Source: an uncultured Spirochaetaceae bacterium
Lineage (GTDB): Bacteria; Spirochaetota; Spirochaetia; Sphaerochaetales; Sphaerochaetaceae
Assembly (NCBI GenBank): GCA_944392965.1
Contig: CALXYM010000001.1
Location: forward strand, 1-64,000
Reading direction: 5' to 3'
DNA: 64,000 bases
A program made the position numbers and the translations under genes. Shown here in pieces: positions 52,615 to 60,814 of the stretch. The notes beneath the pieces are model-generated. The model ran no database searches. It had not been told where the DNA came from and was given only the letters and a program-made list of their open reading frames with translations. Position 1 is the first letter of the stretch. Each line of letters opens with the position of its first letter.

Positions 52615-53967
52615 TTAGCATTCTCCTTCATATTTTAGTATGATTTCTAAGCCAGAATGTAAAAGACAAAATGTTGTTTCGGCCTCTCTACATTCTGTCG
52701 AACTAATTTGGCCTGCAAGATACAAATTACTTCTACTGCAAAACAATACAGGGCTTTCAGAACTTTTTTTCATGATTATGCTATATTTATGTAAGCAAGA
52801 GCTGAACCAGATGGCTTCTTCATAATTAAGTGTAACAGCAAGGTCATTGGAGTTAAGATGTATTTTTTGATCAGTTATTACAACTCCTTTTTTTTCCCAA
52901 TGCTTGGAAAGAACATAAGCTATTTCTTTTATCCCTACAACATTAGAATAAAAATGAATAATATTATAATTTAAAAGAGTATTTTCTAACTTCAATGACA
53001 CATATAATGGAATAATATCAGAAATCCTTAGCATCCAATATCTAGAAGCAGCTATATTCTTTTCTACCAAATTGTAAATCTTATCTGATGCACTTGTTTC
53101 AATCGAAATTAATGTTTTTATCCTACAGCCAGGAATTAATTGTAAAAACTCAATTGGAAAAGTTTTATCCAGCAAAATTGATTGTGGAAAATATAAATCG
53201 AAAGAAAACACCCCATGCGGATGCGGTTTAATTATCAGGCGTTCAGAAGGGATTCCCAACAAATCTATCAAAAGTGTATAAGGGGCTATAATATCTTTTA
53301 CATATTTTCCATAAACCGCAAGGGCTCTTTTTGTAAGACTCTCAGAATTAGGGATAAGTAGTATTAAGACTTCACAACATTTCTTATAATCAATTGTCAG
53401 ATAAGATGTCAAAATTTTATCTTTTTTATCTTTGCTAAGGCTTGCGATATCAATTGGATCAAAGTAGCACATTTGCCCAGGAAGAGATCCATCCACATCA
53501 GACTCTGAATAATAAATATGATTCTTACAGCACCTATTATTTCCTATAACAGCCCCATAAGTGAAAACTAAATCACAATAAGAAGATGAAATTTCTTCGT
53601 ATTGATTGATTGATTTTAATAATCGTTTGCTGGCAAATTCATTTTTAGAAAACTCTACTAGAGAATACGGTACTTTCATTATGATAAGAAACAGTTCAAA
53701 CAAGCAGTATGCACCACTGTTAGAGACAAAAACCTCATCAACAGCATTTATATCAATTCCATTTTCGTCAAACAAAGAAACAAAATATTCCTTAATTCTT
53801 GAAGAAAGCAAAAAAGACGAAGTCTGTAAATTTGCTAAATACTTATAATCATAGAGAATAAGGCAGAATAAGCTGTTTCCTTCCATTCGTTTTAAACATT
53901 TTAACTGCTCTTCATCTGCAGGTGATATAAGAAAGAAAACTTTGTCAAAAGTTGATGTAATACTCAA
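52615..53967 (-). CDS. Probable glycosyltransferase (GT52/polysialyltransferase-like)
   Basis: 450 residues as an open frame from a TTG. KPHPHGVFSFDLYFPQSI resembles the KPHPR motif of GT52/polysialyltransferase-like and CDP-glycerol-type enzymes, with IPSERLIIKP before it and CRIKTLISIETSASDKIYNL after it. Next to a NeuA-like gene, a nonulosonic-acid transferase is likely. The reading frame continues upstream (IRVSLFCGDHFGCLSQCLSI) to an ATC at 54018 placed 6 bases after GGAGG, with an in-frame TAA just before it, so the true start may be non-canonical. Substrate unknown. Confidence 0.6.
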   Translation of the reverse strand: MSITSTFDKVFFLISPADEEQLKCLKRMEGNSLFCLILYDYKYLANLQTSSFLLSSRIKEYFVSLFDENGIDINAVDEVFVSNSGAYCLFELFLIIMKVPYSLVEFSKNEFASKRLLKSINQYEEISSSYCDLVFTYGAVIGNNRCCKNHIYYSESDVDGSLPGQMCYFDPIDIASLSKDKKDKILTSYLTIDYKKCCEVLILLIPNSESLTKRALAVYGKYVKDIIAPYTLLIDLLGIPSERLIIKPHPHGVFSFDLYFPQSILLDKTFPIEFLQLIPGCRIKTLISIETSASDKIYNLVEKNIAASRYWMLRISDIIPLYVSLKLENTLLNYNIIHFYSNVVGIKEIAYVLSKHWEKKGVVITDQKIHLNSNDLAVTLNYEEAIWFSSCLHKYSIIMKKSSESPVLFCSRSNLYLAGQISSTECREAETTFCLLHSGLEIILKYEGEC

Positions 53968-54064
53968 ACATTGAGATAAGCAACCAAAATGATCTCCACA
54001 AAATAACGAAACTCTGATTTTTTCCTCCTTTTCTTAAATGTCAACTCTTTGATGACAAAAATCG

Positions 54065-55030
54065 TTATTCTATTACATAAATCCCATCTGTTCTAAATAA
54101 CGCCTTATTCCTTGGAGATAATACGACAAGATTGAGAAAATCTTTATCGGCGGTTAAATAGTTACTTCCCTTATTAATTTTATCGTACCATTTATCTAAA
54201 ACACAGTCGCACCTTAATCCAATAGCCCTATAAACATCCTTCCAATAGGGCGAGCAATCACATTCAGGCAAAGTACTTTCTAACCTTATACTTTTTCCGG
54301 AGGAATCTATTGTATAATTGAATGCATTTTGTATCACAATGCATTTTGGAGTAATGGAAAAAGCCCATTCCAAGAATTCTGGGGTTTCTGAAATAGAGAT
54401 AGGAGAATTCAATAGTTTTACTCCCAAGTTTGTTTTCCCGGTTTTCTTTATGATTTCACAAAATCTTTTCGTCTTCTCTATATCCAACCCCATAATTGTT
54501 CTGTAACTAGAAGTAGAAAAACCATTGAATGAAATCATAATTGAATTACAGACTTCCGACACAAATTTCGCTTCTACTTCCCCTGCATTACCATTTGACT
54601 TTAAATGAATCCATGTATTTGGATTAGATGCACGATACTTACGCATAAAATCCATAGCTTCTTTTTGTATTAGAATTTCTCCTCCTGAGAAAAACACCCA
54701 ATAAGCCTCTAATCTTTCAAGAAAGGAAAGAAGATAATCATAGAATGCATATTTGTCATTTCGATGAGCATCATTCTGAAAACAGTATAGGCAGTTGGCT
54801 TGACAAACGCTGCTAACTTCGATTGTAATCATATTGAAAATACCTCTATCCATGGTGTCAAATGCCTGTTCATAAACAATAGCCGCAGCATTCTTTTCTG
54901 TAATATGACAAATTGGTCTCGTTTTATATGTTTTACAATCTGGATATATATTCCCATAACGATCAACATAAATTAGTTTTGGAGTTTTTACATAATAATT
55001 AGGATGATTTGCATACGTAAATCTATTCAT
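54065..55030 (-). CDS. Radical SAM protein of the island
   Basis: 321 residues. An N-terminal domain of about 70 residues (PKLIYVDRYGNIYPDCKTYK), then the radical SAM motif VCQANCLYCFQND (CX3CX2C), GGEI motif, and a barrel to about residue 240. The end has a CDC...CDC cluster (LPECDCSPYWKDVYRAIGLR), perhaps a site for a further cluster. It overlaps the Sel1 gene by 8 bases. Function unknown; probably modifies a peptide or small molecule. Confidence 0.82.
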   Translation of the reverse strand: MNRFTYANHPNYYVKTPKLIYVDRYGNIYPDCKTYKTRPICHITEKNAAAIVYEQAFDTMDRGIFNMITIEVSSVCQANCLYCFQNDAHRNDKYAFYDYLLSFLERLEAYWVFFSGGEILIQKEAMDFMRKYRASNPNTWIHLKSNGNAGEVEAKFVSEVCNSIMISFNGFSTSSYRTIMGLDIEKTKRFCEIIKKTGKTNLGVKLLNSPISISETPEFLEWAFSITPKCIVIQNAFNYTIDSSGKSIRLESTLPECDCSPYWKDVYRAIGLRCDCVLDKWYDKINKGSNYLTADKDFLNLVVLSPRNKALFRTDGIYVIE

Positions 55031-55574
55031 CTTCTTTGCTCCTCATTTCTCCTAGTTTTTCACATGCTTTGCAATTTCCTTGGGCAGCTGCTTTTACATA
55101 CCACTCATGTGCTAGATGTAAATCCAACGGAAATAAATTACCTGTTTCATAACAATGAGCTAAATTCATTTGTGCCTCTGCATCTTCATTCTCAGCTGCT
55201 AGCAACAACCATGTTTTTGCATCATCAAGGTTTTGAGGTACTCCACGGTTTCCAAATAGAAAATAGCAACTAATCATTCTTTGACTTACAGGATCTCCTA
55301 ATTTTGCTTGTTGATACAAATCTTCAAAGGCCTCGACAAATAATCTTTGAGCAATATTTTTGTTTAATCTTTTTTTTGATTTTGATAAAAGAATCGCTAG
55401 TCCATACATGCATTTTGCATTTTTGTTTTCTGTACCTTCTTTATATGTATTCTTGGCCTTTTCTAAATCCTTACTTACGCCATAACCAAACGAATAACAA
55501 ACGCCTTGGTAATATAGAGAATCTATTTCATCTTTCTCTAAAAATCCCTTTTGATAGATCATCTCTGAATTCAT
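55023..55574 (-). CDS. Sel1-repeat protein
   Basis: 183 residues from the ATG at 55574 (GGGAGG ahead). Contains Sel1-like helical repeats: YYQGVCYSFGYGVSKDLEKA, AKCMYGLAILL, AKLGDPVSQRMISCYFLF with GNRGVPQNLDDAKTWLLLAA, and AQMNLAHCYETGNLFPLDLH with WYVKAAAQGN. A scaffold type; probably binds a partner protein. It is the first gene of the island operon. Confidence 0.83.
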   Translation of the reverse strand: MNSEMIYQKGFLEKDEIDSLYYQGVCYSFGYGVSKDLEKAKNTYKEGTENKNAKCMYGLAILLSKSKKRLNKNIAQRLFVEAFEDLYQQAKLGDPVSQRMISCYFLFGNRGVPQNLDDAKTWLLLAAENEDAEAQMNLAHCYETGNLFPLDLHLAHEWYVKAAAQGNCKACEKLGEMRSKEDE

Positions 55575-55638
55575 GATCCCTCCCAAAAAAAATTTTGCCT
55601 AAAGTTGTTAAAAACAAGGAGAATAAGTAGTTTCTAAT

Positions 55639-55666
55639 ATTTTATATCAAGACTGTTATTTCTCAA
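55639..55666 (-). promoter_or_regulatory. Candidate sigma-70 promoter of the island operon
   Basis: On the minus strand TTGAGA (55661-55666) and TAAAAT (55639-55644) with a 16-base spacer, about 65 bases upstream of the Sel1 ATG. AT-rich surroundings make this tentative. Confidence 0.45.
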
Positions 55667-55794
55667 CTGAAATTTAGTTGCGTTACAGGGCTACTTCGTA
55701 ATTGTTGGCCAGCAATCGTAAATGGCTTAATATTCAGCATTGTGGATGCTCCTGCTGTTATTTTTTGCTTTCTTGCAGTTTGCTAAGAACTGTC

Positions 55795-55990
55795 CATGAA
55801 TTTCCAATCAAGAGGGTTATAAACTGGTATGAATGGTCAATCCTGTCAAAAATCTATCTGGGCTGAGACTTTCGAATGTTAGCAGTTCTCCTCTTCTACA
55901 GAGGGGCGACTGGAAGTATATCAGGCTGTTCCTGAATTACTTGTCAAGCCTGATAGCCTACGATACATAAGGTACAGCAACATACTGAAA
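55795..55990 (+). pseudogene. Degenerate IS1634-type transposase, copy 2
   Basis: A diverged direct copy of 48549-48772: GTATGAATGGTCAATCCTGT, AGAGGGGCGACTGGAAG and TTGTCAAGCCTGATAGCCTA recur in the same order with small deletions. It is in the same orientation as copy 1, so the two bracket the island. The rest of 55667-56098 is AT-rich with no gene that I can identify. Confidence 0.75.
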
Positions 55991-56098
55991 AAAATGACTT
56001 TAATAAAACTTTAACAATAGTTTAGTCTTTCCCAAATACAAGTTTGGTATATATAAAATCAAATAGTGACGCATACATAATTGCCTATGTTATCCCTG

Positions 56099-56128
56099 AG
56101 AGCCTGTCCTAAATGACAGGCTCTTTCC
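56099..56128 (+). terminator. Terminator-like hairpin
   Basis: Stem GAGCCTGTC/GACAGGCTC (56100-56108, 56115-56123), then TTTCCTT. It precedes mgtC on the plus strand and may insulate it. Confidence 0.6.
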
Positions 56129-56207
56129 TTAGTGAAAAAAAAAGATAATTTTATCTTTTCTTCTTAGAAATGTTGGAGTATCATAGTTGCTCAAATAGGA
56201 ATGGGCT

Positions 56208-56894
56208 ATGGACGAGACTATACTTACAGATTTCTACTATGTTATTCGCATCGTGCTTAGTGCGGTCTGTGCCTTCTTCATAGGATTGGAACGGGAAAAA
56301 AGGCTGAAGAACGCAGGAATAAGAACTCACATAATCGTTGCAGTCTCTGCATGTCTTATGATGATAGTGAGTAAATACGGCTTCTATGATGTTGTAGGAC
56401 ATGAAAGCATATCCGTAGATGCCTCCCGTATCGCCGCTGGAGTCGTTACGGCAATAGGCTTCCTCGGTGCTGGTGTCATATATGTGAGGAAAGAGAACAC
56501 TGTTGGATTGACTACCGCCGCAGGACTCTGGGCCACTGTCGGCATTGGAATCGCATTGGGTGCGGGCATGTATTTTGCGGGTATTGCGACGACAGTGCTT
56601 ATTCTTCTTATCCAGCTGATGCTTCATCATATGAAATTCAAATCCGTTGAGATGGTCTCTTCTCAGACCATAATCGATATGGACTCAACGGGAATGGATG
56701 CCGAGGAGATAAAGAATTACTTCATAAACAAGGATTTCATCATCAGGGGAGCAAGCATAAAGAGGGGAGAGGATGGAAGATTACACTTCTCATGTCTTCT
56801 TATCTTCCCTCGCCATAAGGGTATCGAAGAAGGAATTGCCGATATAGAGAAGATCGGGAAATTCAAGAGTATAGATATTCTTACTGTTCAATAA
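56208..56894 (+). CDS. MgtC/SapB family membrane protein
   Basis: 228 residues. About five membrane segments; the MgtC signature GLEREKRLKNAGIRTHIIVA and GVVTAIGFLGAGVIYVRKEN with GLTTAAGLWATVGIGIALG. C-terminal ACT-like domain (QTIIDMDSTGMDAEEIKNYF). In pathogens MgtC inhibits the F-ATPase and helps at low Mg2+. Here a magnesium or acid adaptation role is likely, not proven. No Mg2+-sensing leader is evident. Confidence 0.92.
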   Translation: MDETILTDFYYVIRIVLSAVCAFFIGLEREKRLKNAGIRTHIIVAVSACLMMIVSKYGFYDVVGHESISVDASRIAAGVVTAIGFLGAGVIYVRKENTVGLTTAAGLWATVGIGIALGAGMYFAGIATTVLILLIQLMLHHMKFKSVEMVSSQTIIDMDSTGMDAEEIKNYFINKDFIIRGASIKRGEDGRLHFSCLLIFPRHKGIEEGIADIEKIGKFKSIDILTVQ

Positions 56895-56916
56895 TATTTA
56901 TTTCTTATCCGCAGAA

Positions 56917-57443
56917 ATGCGGATAATTCTTCACCGGGACATACCGACCGGGTGGAGATTAAAGAATGCGACGGTCAAGGAGACTGCAAACGGGAAGTTC
57001 TTCATCTCCCTCACGTTCGACGTTGAGGAGGAGAAGAGGGAGACGAGGAAGGAGTTCGATAAGGTCGAAGCCTTCGACTACTCGATGCCGTCGCTTGTCG
57101 TCTCCGCATCCGGAGATAACGACATCTCGTCCGACGACATCCGCTGGTATCGCAGTCTTGAGGAGAAGATTGCGAAGGAGCAGCGGAAGCTCTCACGGAT
57201 GCAGTACGGCTCTGCCAGCTACTGGGAGCAGAAGCACAAGACAGGGAATGGACATGCAAGAGCTGCGGGACGTACCACGACCGGGACAAGAATGCGACAA
57301 GAAACCTGCTGGATGAGGGTAAGGACATCCTGAACCGCTGGGCTAGCGGGGATAGCTCGTTGATACTGGCTCCAACAGGGGTCTTGAGCGGGAAGAAGCT
57401 ACATCCTCAGGCTCACAGTAATGTGAGACAGGGTGGAGAGTAA
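56917..57443 (+). pseudogene. TnpB (IS200/IS605) remnant with internal deletion
   Basis: Frame one reads IILHRDIPTGWRLKNATVKE and KVEAFDYSMPSLVVSASGDN then WYRSLEEKIAKEQRKLSRMQ, which is the RuvC-I region of TnpB (FDYSMP where DxG/DLG is expected). It then jumps frame into the zinc ribbon REWTCKSCGTYHDRDKNATR and ends QAHSNVRQGGE. The N-terminal 150 or so residues and the RuvC-II to zinc-ribbon middle are missing. So it cannot cut, but shows former IS605 activity. Confidence 0.85.
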
Positions 57444-57447
57444 GTCA

Positions 57448-57615
57448 CTAATCAAAACTCATGCCTTCGGCTCTGCCCGCCCATTCGAAAGTGATATCAT
57501 CATCCGGGTCGTAAGCGGAGCCGTTGAAGTTCTCGTTATTATTCACCGTACCATCTTTTTCTTCCTGTTTTATCGTATTCAGATGGCTTTTCTCTGTAAG
57601 CGTTTTTTGATCCAT
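57448..57615 (-). CDS. Small acidic ORF, unknown function
   Basis: 55 codons on the minus strand (ATG at 57615, TAG at 57448-57450). Contains DQKTLTEKSHLNTIKQEEKD and SAYDPDDDITFEWAGRAEGM: hydrophilic and acidic, with protein-like composition. No clear ribosome site. It lies 5 bases from the TnpB remnant, converging. It may be an antitoxin-like or degraded gene. Confidence 0.35.
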   Translation of the reverse strand: MDQKTLTEKSHLNTIKQEEKDGTVNNNENFNGSAYDPDDDITFEWAGRAEGMSFD

Positions 57616-57693
57616 ATGTAGATTTTAACGCTGAAAAACATATCTTGAAAGAGAGAGGGAATAGGAATAATCTAATTTTTCAAGAGGTGTGTT

Positions 57694-59061
57694 ATGAAGA
57701 TAAGCCATACTGATTTTTCCAAGGGAAGCGTATCCAGTGCTGTCATGAAAGTGGCCCTTCCAATGATCATAGCAGAACTTGTTAACCTCCTTTACAGTAT
57801 GGTTGACCGCATCTATATCGGGCATATCCCGAATGAAGGAAGTATAGCTTTAACAGGGCTGGGCATATGCTTTCCAATAATATCACTTGTGAGTGCATTC
57901 GCACGTCTGTTCGGATTCAACGGAGGGGCTCCTCTTGCTTCAATGGCTCTTGGGGAGAAGAATGAGGAAGAAGCAAGGAAGGTCCTGTTCTCTTCTTTCA
58001 TGCTTTCCGTGATAACAGGTCTGGTTCTGACTCTTATAATAATCTTTTTCATCCGTCCGATTCTCTATGCCTTTGGTGCAAGTGATTCTACATACGGTTA
58101 TGCCAGGGATTACCTTATGATTTACGCCCTTGGTTCGATTCCCGTTCTCGTCACCCTTACGCTGAATGCTTTCATAAACAGCCAGGGTTTTGCGACAATC
58201 GGCATGTTTACTGTTCTGATAGGAGCCGTCATAAACATAATACTTGATCCTGTCCTCATATTCATCTTTGATATGGGCGTAAAAGGGGCTGCTATCGCAA
58301 CGGTGTTCTCCCAGACCTGTTCTGCTGCTTTTGCTTTCATGTTCCTGCGGGGTAGGAATGCTGTTTTGAAGATAGCTTTTAAGGGGATGCGTTTAGAAAA
58401 GGAAAGATGTCTCAAAATAGTGGGGCTTGGAACAAGTGGTTTCGTGATGGGAGCAACCAATTCAATCGTCCAGCTCGTATGCAATAAATGTGCATTTATC
58501 TGGGGTGGGGATTTATATGTTGGTGTCATGACAATTCTCAATTCCGTCCGAGAGATATTCTCAACTCCGATAAACGGACTTACAAGCGGTGCAAGCCCTG
58601 TCATGAGTTACAACTATGGGGCAAAAGAACCAGAGAGGGTTAAGAAGGCGAGTAATTTCGCACTATTTGCAACCCTTGTATTCTCTTCCTTCGTCTGGGC
58701 TGTCGTCGTACTCTTTCCTCGTCAAATATCCCTGTTGTTTACGACGGAAGAGGCTTTACTGAATGCCTCTGAGTCTGCTCTAAGGATTTATTTCTTCGGT
58801 TTCATATTCATGTCTTTCCAGACTGCGGGGCAGCAGACATTCGTAGCTCTTGGGAAGGCAAAACCTGCTATATTCTTCTCTCTTTTCAGAAAAGTCATAA
58901 TAGTCGTTCCTCTTACTATAGTCCTGCCGTATTTTCTTGGCATGAACGGGGTTCTCATAGCAGAACCGATAAGCAATGTCATAGGCGGTCTTGCCGCTTA
59001 CATCACGATGCATCATATCGTATTCAGAGAATTGAATCAGATGGAGAAGAGCCTTGCATAG
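57694..59061 (+). CDS. MATE-family efflux transporter
   Basis: 455 residues, twelve hydrophobic segments. MKVALPMIIAELVNLLYSMV with DRIYIGHI, and internal pseudo-repeat TSGFVMGATNSIVQLVCNKC. Exports cationic compounds using Na+ or H+. GAGGTG ahead of the ATG. It converges on glgA. Confidence 0.93.
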   Translation: MKISHTDFSKGSVSSAVMKVALPMIIAELVNLLYSMVDRIYIGHIPNEGSIALTGLGICFPIISLVSAFARLFGFNGGAPLASMALGEKNEEEARKVLFSSFMLSVITGLVLTLIIIFFIRPILYAFGASDSTYGYARDYLMIYALGSIPVLVTLTLNAFINSQGFATIGMFTVLIGAVINIILDPVLIFIFDMGVKGAAIATVFSQTCSAAFAFMFLRGRNAVLKIAFKGMRLEKERCLKIVGLGTSGFVMGATNSIVQLVCNKCAFIWGGDLYVGVMTILNSVREIFSTPINGLTSGASPVMSYNYGAKEPERVKKASNFALFATLVFSSFVWAVVVLFPRQISLLFTTEEALLNASESALRIYFFGFIFMSFQTAGQQTFVALGKAKPAIFFSLFRKVIIVVPLTIVLPYFLGMNGVLIAEPISNVIGGLAAYITMHHIVFRELNQMEKSLA

Positions 59062-59070
59062 AAAATTTGA

Positions 59071-59088
59071 CCTCCCTTTTCAGGGAGG
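59071..59088 (-). terminator. Terminator between the MATE and glgA genes
   Basis: Stem CCTCCCT/AGGGAGG (59071-59077, 59082-59088), 4-base loop. On the minus strand followed by TCAAATTTTC, so it mainly serves glgA, and it may stop both. Confidence 0.7.
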
Positions 59089-59097
59089 CCAGATTGC

Positions 59098-60555
59098 TTA
59101 CATCCTGCTGTATAGATCTTCATAGATCTTTGAGCTGTTCGTCCATGACCAGTCTTTCTCCATCCCGCGTTTCACGAGTTTCTGCCAGCTTTCGGGCCTG
59201 TCATAGTAAAGCCATGATGCATGGTTTATCCTGTCCATCAGTCCCCATGCGGTATATTCATTGAATGCGAATCCTGTTCCCGTCTCTTCGTATTCATTAT
59301 ACGGCTCGACGGTATCCTTCAGTCCTCCTACAGCATGTACGATTGGCACGGTCCCATATCTGAGGGATATGAGCTGAGTCAGGCCACATGGTTCGAATGC
59401 GGATGGTACGAGGAGGGCATCGACTCCTGCATAGATTTTATGAGCAAGATCATCTGAATACATTATCCTGGCCGCTACTTTTCCTGGATATTTGCTCTGA
59501 TAATAGCGGAACATGTTCTCATAGTTCTCACTTCCTGTTCCCAGTACTATGAGGTTTATTTCCCTCGTACAGAGCTCATCCATTATGATGTTTACAAGAT
59601 CAAGGCCTTTCTGATCGGTAAGACGGGAGATTATTCCAAGGGTCAGTATATCCGGATTCTCTGGAAGATTGAGCTCTTTCTGCAGATTCCTCTTATTCTC
59701 CTTCTTTCCGTTCTTCACCGTTCTCAGCGTATAATTCTTATGTATCTTCTTATCCTTACCCGGATTCCATTCATCATAATCTATACCATTTATTATTCCC
59801 CACAGCCTGTCTGCGCGCCAGCGGAGGATATCATCAAGACCATCCGAGAAATTGGGGGTTTTTATCTCTTCCGCATACGAGTTTGATACCGTAGTGATGT
59901 AATCTGAATAGACCAGGGCTCCCCTCATCATGGAACAGTTCCAGCTTGATTTTGGAATAGATGTATCCTGATAGGGGGATACTAGCCTTCCAGGTTCAAA
60001 GCATTCCCATGGAAGTCCTGATACCCATTGAATGTGACCAACATCCCATGTTCCCTGGAAACGGATGTTATGTATGGTGAATACCGTTCTTATTCCCCGG
60101 AAAAACGGATCCCCCTGGAATACCGTATTAAGATATACTGGAACTAAGGCACTCTGCCAGTCATGGCAGTGTATGATATCCGGTCTGAATCCGATAAGAG
60201 GAAGGGCAGAGAGTACCGCTTTTGAGAAATAGGCGAATCTCTCCAGGTCCTGAAACATGTCGTAATAGGGGACGAGACCTCCGAAATACATCTCATTGTC
60301 GACGAAATAGTATTGTATCCCATCCAGTTTCAATGTTTTAATTCCAACATAGATTCTGTTATCCATCTGGAAATAGTAGATGGTTTCCATCTGATTCCTG
60401 AAGTCTTCTTTTATGGCATGATAATTAGGCAGTATGACCCTTATATCATAATCCTCTTTATTAAATGCTTTAGGAAGGGAACCACATACATCAGCAAGAC
60501 CTCCTGTCTTGATGAAAGGGACGCATTCACTAGTGACGAAAAGAATCTTTTTCAT
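59098..60555 (-). CDS. glgA: Glycogen synthase (ADP-glucose type)
   Basis: 485 residues from the ATG at 60555, with GAGGAGG ahead. GT5 fold: ILFVTSECVPFIKTGGLADV (substrate lysine KTGGLADV), HCHDWQSALVPVYL, GIINGIDYDEWNPGKD, and VPSAFEPCGLTQLISLRYGT (the catalytic E-x7-E). Elongates alpha-1,4-glucan for energy storage. An upstream in-frame ATG (60579) adds 8 residues without a good site. No other glycogen gene is adjacent. Confidence 0.95.
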   Translation of the reverse strand: MKKILFVTSECVPFIKTGGLADVCGSLPKAFNKEDYDIRVILPNYHAIKEDFRNQMETIYYFQMDNRIYVGIKTLKLDGIQYYFVDNEMYFGGLVPYYDMFQDLERFAYFSKAVLSALPLIGFRPDIIHCHDWQSALVPVYLNTVFQGDPFFRGIRTVFTIHNIRFQGTWDVGHIQWVSGLPWECFEPGRLVSPYQDTSIPKSSWNCSMMRGALVYSDYITTVSNSYAEEIKTPNFSDGLDDILRWRADRLWGIINGIDYDEWNPGKDKKIHKNYTLRTVKNGKKENKRNLQKELNLPENPDILTLGIISRLTDQKGLDLVNIIMDELCTREINLIVLGTGSENYENMFRYYQSKYPGKVAARIMYSDDLAHKIYAGVDALLVPSAFEPCGLTQLISLRYGTVPIVHAVGGLKDTVEPYNEYEETGTGFAFNEYTAWGLMDRINHASWLYYDRPESWQKLVKRGMEKDWSWTNSSKIYEDLYSRM

Positions 60556-60814
60556 GCCTCTTTCCTCCTCTTTTTTCACTATATCAGCTCTTTTCAGATT
60601 TTCTAGTGCTAAATAGTCAGATAGTATTATTTTACCTTCCAGAGTACGAAAAAGAAAGAGAAAGATTTTATATTTCCGTGTTGGAAATTCATTTTTCTAT
60701 TATGAAAAATTACTCGTATATGAATTATCTTAGATTTTAATTTTTTTATGAACGAAATGCAGGGTTTCCTTCATTAATAGATGTAAGAATTTTTTGAGCA
60801 ATGGAGGAAAAAGG

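Noticed and set aside
56966-57328. 116- and 105-codon Arg/Ser-rich ORFs over the TnpB remnant
   Set aside because: Off-frame shadows of GC-rich TnpB codons with extreme composition.
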